Shown: one piece after another, positions 1 through 8,052 of the stretch | How the letters are laid out: each line of letters opens with the position of its first letter | Numbering within the stretch: the first letter of the stretch is position 1 | Source: an uncultured Bacillota bacterium | GTDB lineage: Bacteria; Bacillota; Clostridia; Christensenellales; UBA1242 | Length of the DNA stretch: 64,000 nucleotides | Assembly (NCBI GenBank): GCA_900551705.1 | Contig: URWY01000001.1 | Coordinates: 1-64,000 of the forward strand | Direction: 5' to 3' | Translations under genes and position numbers: made by a program | The notes under the pieces: generated by a model | What the model was told of the DNA's origin: nothing | Database searches by the model: none | Seen by the model: the letters and a program-made list of their open reading frames with translations, nothing else

Positions 1-27
1 CTAACGCACTCTCATGTTTGTTTTGTC

Positions 28-122
28 GTGCTACCGCGAATATTAGCGTCGATTTTTGAAATATATTGCATTACAGCATACGCAGAAAAAAAAGAGAGAA
101 TGCTAACGCACTCTCTTTTTTT
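28..122. repeat. Copy 1 of a ~95-nt repeated intergenic element with terminator hairpin
   Basis: This stretch is nearly identical to 16966-17060: it starts GTGCTACCGCG, has a shared CGATTTTTGAAATA core, then CAGCAYACGCAG, and ends in an AGAGAG/CTCTCT hairpin (91-98 with 111-118) followed by eight T. The A-run before the hairpin makes it a terminator on both strands, so it can end the minus-strand tRNA-Ser at 126-216. The first 13 bases of the window repeat the CTAACGCACTCTC found at 103-115, so another partial copy probably lies just outside. Whether the element is also transcribed as an RNA is unknown. Confidence 0.7.
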
Positions 123-125
123 TCT

Positions 126-216
126 TGGCGCAGAAGGAGGGATTTGAACCCTCGCGCCCTTTTACAGACCTACTCCCTTAGCAGGGGAGCCCCTTCGACC
201 ACTTGGGTACTTCTGC
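126..216 (-). tRNA. tRNA-Ser(GCT)
   Basis: On the minus strand the gene starts GCAGAAG and ends CTTCTGC, with discriminator G and an encoded CCA. It has a D-arm, an anticodon loop CTGCTAA (anticodon GCT), the long variable arm typical of tRNA-Ser, and a TTCAAAT T-loop. At 91 nt with CCA its length suits a class II tRNA. The bidirectional hairpin at 91-118 lies directly 3' and probably terminates it. Confidence 0.95.
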
Positions 217-242
217 ATGAAAACATTTGATTGTTTGCTTAA

Positions 243-400
243 CTAATGTTAATTAGGGGCGAGCCTGCTAAGATAGCAGGGGCGCGACGCGTTAAGCAAA
301 TAGTCCAGTGGACTATTTGTAGCCAAAGCGGGAGCAAATTTATAATTTGCGAGTGGCTTGCGGAGCAAGACCTTCGACCACTTGGGTACTTCTGAATGAA
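243..400 (-). pseudogene. Degenerate 5' copy of tRNA-Ser(GCT) carrying a series of hairpins
   Basis: Positions ~371-400 repeat, with one main mismatch, the 5' end of the intact tRNA-Ser and its upstream bases (CAGAAGTACCCAAGTGG on the minus strand). The resemblance stops after the D-arm. The following sequence is a series of hairpins: 357-369 (CTTGC/GCAAG, loop GGA), 334-350 (GCAAATT/AATTTGC, loop TAT), 297-319 (10-bp stem, loop AGT), 264-280 (CCTGCTA/TAGCAGG, loop AGA), 243-256 (CTAAT/ATTAG). The hairpin at 264-280 resembles the tRNA's own anticodon arm. No T-arm or acceptor 3' strand is present, so this cannot be a working tRNA. Confidence 0.7.
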
Positions 401-519
401 AATATTATTTTTGCTTTATTTTCAAAGCATTGTGAGTTTAACATAAGAGAAGGTAATTGTCAATTAATTTTTTAAGATTTGTTGCTATTTTGGCAAATTG
501 ATAAATTTATTAAATTTGA

Positions 520-550
520 TTGACAATTAAAGTGATATGTGAAATAATAT
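520..550 (+). promoter_or_regulatory. Candidate sigma-A promoter for the 185-aa protein gene
   Basis: A perfect -35 TTGACA (520-525) is followed by TAATAT (545-550) with a 19-nt spacer, or AATAAT (543-548) with 17. The spacing is not ideal. Confidence 0.45.
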
Positions 551-570
551 ATTCAGAAAAAGGAGAGGGT

Positions 571-1128
571 ATGGCAGAGAATAGATTTCAATTTACAAAA
601 CCAGAAGGTTGGAGAATTATTAAACCAGAAAGGTATAGAGATTTTTCAATTTTGTCAACAGAAGCAGTTCCATGCTTGTATGGATTCGCAGTTGAAAGAA
701 AAGATGGCGGCTTTGATGTCGTAAGTATGTTTGATTATGGTGAAAGTTCTTCACAATTCATTTCAGAATTAAACGCAGAACTTGAAAAATTGGAAGCAAA
801 TAATCACGCTGTTGAAAATGTAAATGAATACATTAAAGAAAATGCAGCAGATTACGCAGTTACATCAACTTCGTCAATGAAACCATTGTTTCATAAACCT
901 GCAAAAATGTATGGAAAAAGTTGTTATGTAAATATTATGGAAATTTCAACTAATGTTGGAACAAGTTATTCAATTCAAATCTTTGCTAAACTTGCAAGAC
1001 ACATGGTTTGCTTTGGAACATCAGTTGCTAAACTTGATGTTAAAAAACCATTTGATAGCATTATGGAAAATTATCCATTTGTGAATGATATGGTTAATGT
1101 ATTGTTAAAATCTATTGAAGAAATTTAA
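571..1128 (+). CDS. Hypothetical protein, 185 aa
   Basis: I do not recognise this family. The ATG at 571 is preferred over the upstream in-frame start at 520 because AGGAGAGGG lies just before it and the upstream start falls inside the promoter. The product is soluble-looking, without signal peptide or membrane segment. It has an acidic helical stretch in the middle (about residues 55-90) and alternating strands elsewhere. The layout recalls stress or chaperone-like small cytoplasmic proteins, but that is only an impression. It is a single-gene unit with its own promoter and a terminator at 1131-1153. Confidence 0.8.
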   Translation: MAENRFQFTKPEGWRIIKPERYRDFSILSTEAVPCLYGFAVERKDGGFDVVSMFDYGESSSQFISELNAELEKLEANNHAVENVNEYIKENAADYAVTSTSSMKPLFHKPAKMYGKSCYVNIMEISTNVGTSYSIQIFAKLARHMVCFGTSVAKLDVKKPFDSIMENYPFVNDMVNVLLKSIEEI

Positions 1129-1130
1129 AA

Positions 1131-1153
1131 AAAGAGCATTTTTGCTCTTTTTT
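1131..1153. terminator. Bidirectional terminator
   Basis: AAAGAGC (1131-1137) pairs with GCTCTTT (1144-1150), flanked by A- and T-runs. It ends the 571-1128 gene and, from the other strand, the P-type ATPase gene. Confidence 0.8.
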
Positions 1154-1157
1154 TATG

Positions 1158-3191
1158 CTATTTTGCTTTGTATTTTAGCGCGCGGAGAGAATTTAGAATT
1201 GCAAGAAGTGTTACGCCAACATCGGCGATAACTGCACTTAGCATGCCAGTTATACCAAATGCACCAAGCGAAAGGAAAATTAATTTTACGCCTGCGGCAA
1301 GGACAATGTTTTCCCAAACTATTTTTTTTGTGTAGCGAGAAATTTTAATTGCTTCAACTATTTTTTCAGGATTGTCGTTAGCGAGAACAATGTCTGATGC
1401 TTCAATACTTGCGGCATTTCCTTTTAATCCCATGCTAAATCCGACATCGGCAAGTGTAAGTGATGGCGCGTCGTTTAGTCCGTCTCCTACATAGCCAATT
1501 TTATTTTTTTTGTCAGACTTTGCATTTTCAATCCAGTTAAATTTGTCTTGTGGCAACAAATTTGAGTATGCTTGATTAATGCCAATTTTGCAAGCGACAT
1601 AATTAACAATTTTTTCGTTGTCACCAGAAAGCATAACGGTTTGAATGCCCATTTTATTTAGGCTTTCGCAAGCGGTTATAGAACTATCCTTAATTGTATC
1701 TTCAAATTTAATTTCGCCGATTTTTTCATTGTTTTCAAAAAGTTCCACTGTTGTGTCGGTTAGGTTTTGAGTTTTTCTGCCAACAAAATAATTTTTATTT
1801 GCATACTCAAAGTAAACTCCTTCGCCAGGCACTTCTTTAATATTTTCAACATCTTTAAGTTCAGTGTTACAATTTTTAACGATTGCAAGTGCGAGTGGGT
1901 GAAGCGAATTTTTTTCGCCCAAAGCACATAGATGCAAAATTTCATCTTCACTTTTTTCTTCTGATAAAGAATTAATTTGAGTTATTTTAAATTCGCCAGT
2001 TGTAAGCGTTCCAGTTTTATCAAACGCTATTGTTTTTAAATCAGCAGCGCCGTCAAGATAGTTTGAGCCTTTGATTAAAATTCCTTTTTTGGAAGCATTT
2101 CCGATACCTGAGAAGTAAGCAAGTGGAACAGATATTGCAAATGCACAAGGGCAGGAAACAACCAAGAATATAAGCCCACGATATACTGCGGTGTTAATGT
2201 CTTTTGTAACCGCCCAAACAATTCCCCAAACAAGAATAGAAAGTAATATTACGCCTAGCGTATACCATTTGGTCATTTTTGAAATGACAGTTTCGGTTTT
2301 TGATTTCTTTTCGCTGGCATTTTCTATCATATCAAGAATTTTATAAACCATGCTATTTTCATATTTGCTTGTTGCTTGAATTTTTAACACGCTGTCCAAA
2401 ACGATTGAGCCTGATAGAATTTCGTCATTTGTTTCTGTGTGTTTTGGCAAACTTTCGCCCGTTAAACTTTGAATATCAAGATTTGCTTCGCCGTCAATGA
2501 CAATGCCATCGATTGCAACTCTTTCGCCAGGCTTAACTATAATAATGTCGCCAACTTCAATGTCGCTTGGGCTCACAACTTCTTCTTCGCCATTTATAAG
2601 CCTTGTTACTTGTTCTGGCTTCAAATTTGTTAATTTTTCGATTGATTTTCTTGATTTATTAAGTGCCAAACTTTCTAAAATTTTACCTATTGAATAAAGT
2701 GCGATAACCATTAATGCGTCCATTGTTTCGCCAACGACTGCTGCGCCAACAACAGAAATTGTTACAAGCATATTTTCATTTATTGTCTTTTTGAAAAGAA
2801 GTTGGACTGCTTTATAGTAAGTTTTATAGCCCATTAAAAGCGCACTTACAACAAATAATGGCCAATAAATGTAATTTGGCATTTTAACAAAAATGCACAC
2901 AAAGCCGAGCGCGATACCGACTGCAAGCAGACAAATATCTATTATAAATTGCTTGTTTAATATTTTATATTTATCGTTATTTACAATGATTTTTGCATCT
3001 GGTTCGATTTTTTTTGTAAGATTTATAACTTCTTTAATGGCGGTTTCGTTGTTATCGCTTTCGATTTCCAATGTTGATTTCACGAAGTTGATTTTTGCTG
3101 TTTTAATGCAATCAAGTTCGTTAATTTTATTTTCTAATGTTTTTGCACAGTTGGGGCAGTCTAACCCTTCAATTTTATATTTATTTTTCAT
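1158..3191 (-). CDS. Heavy-metal-translocating P1B-type ATPase (Zn/Cd/Pb efflux type)
   Basis: This 677-aa membrane pump couples ATP hydrolysis to metal export. The N-terminal heavy-metal-associated domain has a CPNC metal site (C12 and C15). Transmembrane helices follow, then a CPC motif at about 347-349 in the transport helix, the phosphorylated DKTGTLTT at about 391, and a GDGLNDAPSL hinge near the C-terminus. The CPC motif with a single HMA domain fits the CadA/ZntA group (Zn, Cd, Pb); copper pumps usually share CPC too, so substrate is inferred mainly from the ArsR/CadC-type neighbour. The start overlaps the repressor gene by 11 bp, which indicates a two-gene operon regulated by that repressor. 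Confidence 0.92.
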   Translation of the reverse strand: MKNKYKIEGLDCPNCAKTLENKINELDCIKTAKINFVKSTLEIESDNNETAIKEVINLTKKIEPDAKIIVNNDKYKILNKQFIIDICLLAVGIALGFVCIFVKMPNYIYWPLFVVSALLMGYKTYYKAVQLLFKKTINENMLVTISVVGAAVVGETMDALMVIALYSIGKILESLALNKSRKSIEKLTNLKPEQVTRLINGEEEVVSPSDIEVGDIIIVKPGERVAIDGIVIDGEANLDIQSLTGESLPKHTETNDEILSGSIVLDSVLKIQATSKYENSMVYKILDMIENASEKKSKTETVISKMTKWYTLGVILLSILVWGIVWAVTKDINTAVYRGLIFLVVSCPCAFAISVPLAYFSGIGNASKKGILIKGSNYLDGAADLKTIAFDKTGTLTTGEFKITQINSLSEEKSEDEILHLCALGEKNSLHPLALAIVKNCNTELKDVENIKEVPGEGVYFEYANKNYFVGRKTQNLTDTTVELFENNEKIGEIKFEDTIKDSSITACESLNKMGIQTVMLSGDNEKIVNYVACKIGINQAYSNLLPQDKFNWIENAKSDKKNKIGYVGDGLNDAPSLTLADVGFSMGLKGNAASIEASDIVLANDNPEKIVEAIKISRYTKKIVWENIVLAAGVKLIFLSLGAFGITGMLSAVIADVGVTLLAILNSLRALKYKAK

Positions 3192-3552
3192 CTTCTGCCT
3201 CTAAAATGTGCTCTAAACTTATATCAAACACTTGTTTAACATGGTCATCTGCAAGCGTATACCAAATCTCTTTGCCTTTTCTTTTGCATTTTATTAAATT
3301 CATTTCTCTAAGATTTTTAAGTTGATGTGACACTGCTGATTTTGTCATGTTTAATATTACAGAAATATCGCAAACACAGAGTTCGCTTTTTTCAAGCAAA
3401 TTTATAATTTTTATTCTGGTGCTATCTGACAATGCTTTATAAAAGTCTGAAATTTGTAGCAACTTGTCTTCATCTAAAAGTTTAGATTTTGCATTATTTA
3501 CTAACTCTTCGTGGATTACATCACAATCACACAATAATTCTTTTTTACCCAT
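3181..3552 (-). CDS. ArsR/SmtB-family metal-sensing repressor (CadC-like)
   Basis: A 123-aa winged-helix protein. The ALSDSTRIKIINLL and ELCVCDISVILNM segments are hallmarks of the family; the CVC in the recognition region and the N-terminal CDCD are likely metal ligands, as in CadC, which uses N-terminal and alpha-4 cysteines. It is the first gene of the operon with the efflux ATPase and overlaps it by 11 bp. A perfect inverted repeat lies between -35 and -10 of its promoter, so it probably represses itself until Zn, Cd or Pb binds. The exact metal cannot be read from the sequence. Confidence 0.9.
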   Translation of the reverse strand: MGKKELLCDCDVIHEELVNNAKSKLLDEDKLLQISDFYKALSDSTRIKIINLLEKSELCVCDISVILNMTKSAVSHQLKNLREMNLIKCKRKGKEIWYTLADDHVKQVFDISLEHILEAEDEK

Positions 3553-3582
3553 ATTTATGTCCTTTTTTATATTTTACGCCTT

Positions 3583-3612
3583 ATTATAGTTGAATAATCA
3601 TTCAACTGTCAA
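3583..3612 (-). promoter_or_regulatory. Promoter with embedded ArsR-type operator
   Basis: Read on the minus strand: TTGACA (3612-3607), 18-nt spacer, TATAAT (3588-3583). The whole spacer (3589-3606) is a near-perfect inverted repeat, GTTGAATGATTATTCAAC, matching the TGAA-N-TTCA style operators of ArsR/SmtB repressors. Binding would occlude RNA polymerase directly. Confidence 0.8.
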
Positions 3613-3654
3613 GCGTTTTTAACATAATATGTATAATGTTTTAATTTTGTTCAT

Positions 3655-3691
3655 TAAAAAAAGGATTAATTGATACTAATCCTTTTTTTTT
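3655..3691. terminator. Terminator downstream of the Cys/Ser-repeat gene
   Basis: GGATTA (3663-3668) pairs with TAATCC (3677-3682), with long flanking A- and T-runs. It serves the minus-strand gene ending at 3706. Confidence 0.75.
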
Positions 3692-3705
3692 GAGGTTAAT
3701 TGCTG

Positions 3706-3957
3706 TTAGTTAGAGCAGTTTGATGTCTTTTTGTTAGACCTAGAACCGCTAGAACTTCTTGAACCGCAATTTCTTGTTGTGGTTGCATGAGTTTTTGCTG
3801 CTTCTGCTCTTGAAGAAGAACAATTGCGTGTTGTTTTTCTTGTTGCAGATTTTGATGTCTTTGCAGACTTTGCAGCCTCTACATTAGAACGGCTACAATT
3901 TGTAGTTCCCGCTTTCTTGTGAGTTGTGCTTCCACTTTGTTTAGTCTTGCCAAACAT
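3706..3957 (-). CDS. Small basic Ser/Thr/Lys/Cys-rich repeat protein
   Basis: An 83-aa protein I do not recognise. The ATG at 3957 is chosen because AGGAGG sits 8 nt upstream; the longer in-frame start at 3996 has no such site. It is built from repeated units with an N-C-S/G core: TTNCSRSNVEAAK, TTRNCSSSRAEAAK, TTRNCGSRSSSG, TSNCSN. There are four cysteines, always in the same context, many Arg/Lys and almost no acidic or aromatic residues. This suggests a nucleic-acid-binding or metal-crosslinked disordered protein, but no function is assigned. It has a strong ribosome binding site and terminator, so it is probably expressed. Confidence 0.65.
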   Translation of the reverse strand: MFGKTKQSGSTTHKKAGTTNCSRSNVEAAKSAKTSKSATRKTTRNCSSSRAEAAKTHATTTRNCGSRSSSGSRSNKKTSNCSN

Positions 3958-4065
3958 TCTACACCTCCTATATTTACTGAAAATATCTTTCAGCATATAT
4001 AGTGTGTCCTAAATTATATAAAAAATACATGTTAATTTTATTTATTATTTAATATATTTTATAAG

Positions 4066-4860
4066 TTATTTTTCATCATTTAATTGGTCGACCAAGTCGG
4101 AAATATCTTTTACGATTGAAATATAAGTATTTTTGATTTTTGCGCTAAATGGAAAATTATCTGTGGAAGTATATTCAATGACTTCGCCAATTTTGTCTAT
4201 AATTTTTTGGACTGAACTTTTGATAATCACATAATAAATGCCGTCAGCAGATGATGAACCATTTGAGATTTTGTCAAGTTGACTTTGCAAGTTCGTTTTA
4301 ACATTGTCAATTTCAATCCTAGATTTTGTTTCAGAATAAACTGATGTGTCAAGCGATACAGAAATGTCGTAAAGTTTGCAATATGTTTCTTTTAAATTTG
4401 ACAACATAGATAAATATTCTTTTTTCAAGTTTGTGCTACTAACTTGGCTGAGCGAAACTTTGTCGATTTTGATTTCAATAATTTCCGCATTTGCATTTTC
4501 TGTAAGATTTTTTAAAACTGATTCTGCATCGTTCTTTTTTTCGTAAATTGATGCGATAACATAAAATTTACTATCTTGCTGCCAAACATATCCACCTGCG
4601 CCTTGCCTTGTTACTGTGCTTGCGTAATCTTTTGCTTGCCTTTCCGTGGCATAACTTGCAAGCGACAAAGCATATAGTTTGTATTCGGAGTAGGAAGTTG
4701 AGTTTGAATTGTTGGTTATTCCAATAGCGCCAGTTGTGATAACAGAAGATAAAAATTGTGAAACGAACACGCAAACCACAACGCATAAGATAGTTAAAAT
4801 GAAAAAGAAAAATCTATTTCCGTGCCTTTTTGGCTTTTTATTATTTAATTCAATTTCCAT
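4066..4860 (-). CDS. SPOR-domain membrane protein, 264 aa
   Basis: The ATG at 4860 has AAGGAG upstream and gives a short basic N-terminus, one membrane helix (about residues 18-42) and an extracytoplasmic body. Residues about 60-105 look like a SPOR domain (YALSLASYATERQAKDYA then a GGYVW turn and FYVIASIY strand). SPOR domains bind denuded septal peptidoglycan, so a role in division or cell-wall remodelling is likely. The C-terminal half is helical without a recognised domain. It is divergent from the groES operon and shares its intergenic region. Confidence 0.75.
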   Translation of the reverse strand: MEIELNNKKPKRHGNRFFFFILTILCVVVCVFVSQFLSSVITTGAIGITNNSNSTSYSEYKLYALSLASYATERQAKDYASTVTRQGAGGYVWQQDSKFYVIASIYEKKNDAESVLKNLTENANAEIIEIKIDKVSLSQVSSTNLKKEYLSMLSNLKETYCKLYDISVSLDTSVYSETKSRIEIDNVKTNLQSQLDKISNGSSSADGIYYVIIKSSVQKIIDKIGEVIEYTSTDNFPFSAKIKNTYISIVKDISDLVDQLNDEK

Positions 4861-4883
4861 AAAAACTCCTTTGGCAGTGTGTC

Positions 4884-4912
4884 TTGACAATTCTCATGTC
4901 TGCACTTTATCA
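4884..4912 (+). promoter_or_regulatory. Candidate groESL promoter
   Basis: TTGACA (4884-4889), 17-nt spacer, TTATCA (4907-4912). The -35 is consensus and the -10 is weak. The -10 is the left arm of the inverted repeat at 4903-4938, so a protein binding there could control groESL. Confidence 0.45.
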
Positions 4913-4938
4913 TTTTTAATGTAATTTATGATAAGGTG
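4903..4938. promoter_or_regulatory. Inverted repeat between groES and the SPOR gene (candidate operator)
   Basis: CACTTTATCA (4903-4912) and TGATAAGGTG (4929-4938) are inverted copies with one mismatch, 16 nt apart. No CIRCE element (TTAGCACTC-N9-GAGTGCTAA) and no CtsR heptamer pair is visible here. The repeat overlaps the likely groES promoter and may replace the usual heat-shock operator. Confidence 0.4.
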
Positions 4939-5023
4939 GCAAGAAGTATGAAAAATCGTGCTTTTCCGCATCTTATTTTTTAAAAATTACAAATAATAAA
5001 TATAAAATAATTTTGGAGGATAT

Positions 5024-5314
5024 ATGAAGATAAGACCAATTTTTGATAGAGTCGTTTTAAAGCCATTGGAAAATAGAGAACAGACTCAAAGTGGAATTTT
5101 TATTCCAGAAAGCGCTGTTGAAAAGCCACACATGGCAGTTGTTGTTGCTGTTGGTGACGGCATGGAAAGTGACGGCAAAAAAGTTGAGATGAAAGTGAAG
5201 GTTGGTGACCGCGTGTTGTATTCAAAATTTGCTGGCATTGAATATAAAATTGAAAAAGACGATTTTTTGATTATTCGTCAAGGCGATATTTTGGCGATTG
5301 TGGAAAAGGAGTAG
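5024..5314 (+). CDS. groES: Co-chaperonin GroES
   Basis: A 96-aa protein of the usual length. It opens with RPIFDRVVLKPLE, has the mobile-loop region around residues 20-30 (QTQSGIFIPESAVEKP) that contacts GroEL, and ends QGDILAIVE. It forms the heptameric lid of the GroEL cage in the cytoplasm. TTGGAGGATAT gives a strong ribosome binding site. groEL follows after 3 bp in the same operon. Confidence 0.97.
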   Translation: MKIRPIFDRVVLKPLENREQTQSGIFIPESAVEKPHMAVVVAVGDGMESDGKKVEMKVKVGDRVLYSKFAGIEYKIEKDDFLIIRQGDILAIVEKE

Positions 5315-6895
<1,581 letters not shown>

Positions 6896-6911
6896 AATAT
6901 TTTAAAATCAC

Positions 6912-6940
6912 TTGCAATTTTAATCTGTTTGTGATAATAT
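6912..6940 (+). promoter_or_regulatory. Promoter of the rpsF-ssb-rpsR operon
   Basis: TTGCAA (6912-6917), 17-nt spacer, TAATAT (6935-6940). The expected start of transcription falls inside the groEL terminator hairpin. The leader (~6947-7033) contains a second pairing, TTGA with TTCAA at about 6992-7010, and could hold an S6:S18 control site; I cannot confirm the known motif. Confidence 0.6.
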
Positions 6941-6942
6941 AA

Positions 6943-6970
6943 CAGGGACTTGAAAAAGTCCTTGTTTTTT
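6943..6970 (+). terminator. groEL terminator
   Basis: CAGGGACTT pairs with AAGTCCTTG around a GAAA-like loop, followed by TTTTTT. Confidence 0.75.
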
Positions 6971-7033
6971 GTTTAGTCAAAAAACCAGTATTCCTTGATT
7001 AAGTTCAAGAGACTGTCCAAAAGGAGGTAGAAT

Positions 7034-7315
7034 ATGAACAAGTATGAACTCTTGTATATCATTTCTTCAAGCGCAACCGAAGAACAAAGAGAAGGTGTTA
7101 TAGAAAAAGTTAAAACACTTATCGAAAAAAATGGTGGCGAAATTGCTGGAACTGATAAATGGGGCATGAAAAAATTTGCATACCCAATAGATTTCAAAAA
7201 TGAAGGTTTTTATGTTCTTGTAAACTTCAACGCAAATCCAGAAGCTGTTGCTGTTATCAATAACACAATGAACATCACTGAAAATATTGTTAGACAAATG
7301 ATTATAAAAAAATAA
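7034..7315 (+). CDS. rpsF: Small-subunit ribosomal protein bS6
   Basis: A 93-aa protein opening NKYELLYIISS with the family pattern WGMKKFAYPIDFKNEGFYVLVNF (strands 2-3) and a C-terminal ENIVRQMI. It binds S18 and 16S rRNA in the platform of the 30S subunit. AAAGGAGG lies just upstream. It leads the conserved rpsF-ssb-rpsR operon; ssb follows after 15 bp. Confidence 0.96.
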   Translation: MNKYELLYIISSSATEEQREGVIEKVKTLIEKNGGEIAGTDKWGMKKFAYPIDFKNEGFYVLVNFNANPEAVAVINNTMNITENIVRQMIIKK

Positions 7316-7330
7316 TTTAAGAGGTTTTTT

Positions 7331-7720
7331 ATGAATAAAGCTATTTTAATTGGAAATTTAACAAAAGATCCTGAACTTACAACAACTAATTCAGGAATTT
7401 CCGTTTGCAGATTCACTCTTGCAGTTTCAAGAAGATTTGTTGGTGCAAGCGGGGAAAGAGAAACAGATTTCTTAAACATTGTTGCTTGGAGATCACAAGC
7501 TGAAAATTGCAGCAAATATCTTAAAAAAGGCAGCAAATGTGCAGTTATAGGTTCAATTCAAACAAGAAGTTATGATGCACAAGACGGCTCAAAGAGATAT
7601 ATCACTGAAATTACAGCTGATGAAGTTGAATTTTTAGCATCAAGAGCAGGTGATGCAGCAGAAAAGAAAGAAGATGTTGCAGAACTTCAACCTATTGATG
7701 ATGATACATTACCATTCTAA
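7331..7720 (+). CDS. ssb: Single-stranded DNA-binding protein
   Basis: A 129-aa OB-fold protein starting MNKAILIGNLTKDPEL, with TLAVSRRF, FLNIVAWRSQAENC and GSIQTRSYDAQDGSKRYITEITADEVEFL as the DNA-binding strands. The tail ends DDDTLPF, the acidic tip used to recruit replication and repair partners. The linker is short. Its place between rpsF and rpsR is the standard Bacillota arrangement. Confidence 0.97.
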   Translation: MNKAILIGNLTKDPELTTTNSGISVCRFTLAVSRRFVGASGERETDFLNIVAWRSQAENCSKYLKKGSKCAVIGSIQTRSYDAQDGSKRYITEITADEVEFLASRAGDAAEKKEDVAELQPIDDDTLPF

Positions 7721-7735
7721 TAAAGGAGAATTAAT

Positions 7736-7987
7736 ATGAGCGAAGTTAAAACAGAAGAACGCAAAAAGTTTAAAAAACAATCAAAGAAAAAAGTTTGCAC
7801 TTTCTGTGTTGATAAAGTTGAAAGCATCGACTATAAAGATGTAAATAAACTTAGAAAATTCGTAACAGAAAAAGGCAAAATTTTGCCAAGAAGGCAAACA
7901 GGCGTATGCGCTGAACACCAAAGAGAATTAACAGAAGCTATCAAAAGAGCGCGTATTATGGCACTTCTTCCATTCAAAGGAGAATAA
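7736..7987 (+). CDS. rpsR: Small-subunit ribosomal protein bS18
   Basis: An 83-aa basic protein with [36 protein letters not shown], the S18 core that pairs with S6 on the 30S platform. The two cysteines at about 23 and 26 are of the zinc-binding-like form of S18. Last gene of the operon, followed by a terminator. Confidence 0.96.
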   Translation: MSEVKTEERKKFKKQSKKKVCTFCVDKVESIDYKDVNKLRKFVTEKGKILPRRQTGVCAEHQRELTEAIKRARIMALLPFKGE

Positions 7988-7991
7988 TAAA

Positions 7992-8016
7992 AAAGAGCAG
8001 TTTTGCTCTTTTTTTG
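7992..8016 (+). terminator. rpsR operon terminator
   Basis: AAAGAGCA (7992-7999) pairs with TGCTCTTT (8004-8011), followed by Ts. Confidence 0.8.
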
Positions 8017-8020
8017 TTAA

Positions 8021-8048
8021 AAAAATCACAGCGGAAACTGTGATTTTT
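8021..8048 (-). terminator. Terminator of the DUF4097-like gene
   Basis: AAAAATCACAG (8021-8031) pairs with CTGTGATTTTT (8038-8048), an 11-bp stem followed by Ts on the minus strand. Confidence 0.8.
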
Positions 8049-8052
8049 ATTT

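Noticed and set aside
2300..3325. Plus-strand open frames inside the P-type ATPase and repressor genes
   Set aside because: Shadows of well-supported minus-strand genes, with no promoter or ribosome binding site.
8000..8050. Two adjacent hairpins as a riboswitch
   Set aside because: They are better explained as two terminators of convergent genes, each with its own T-run.
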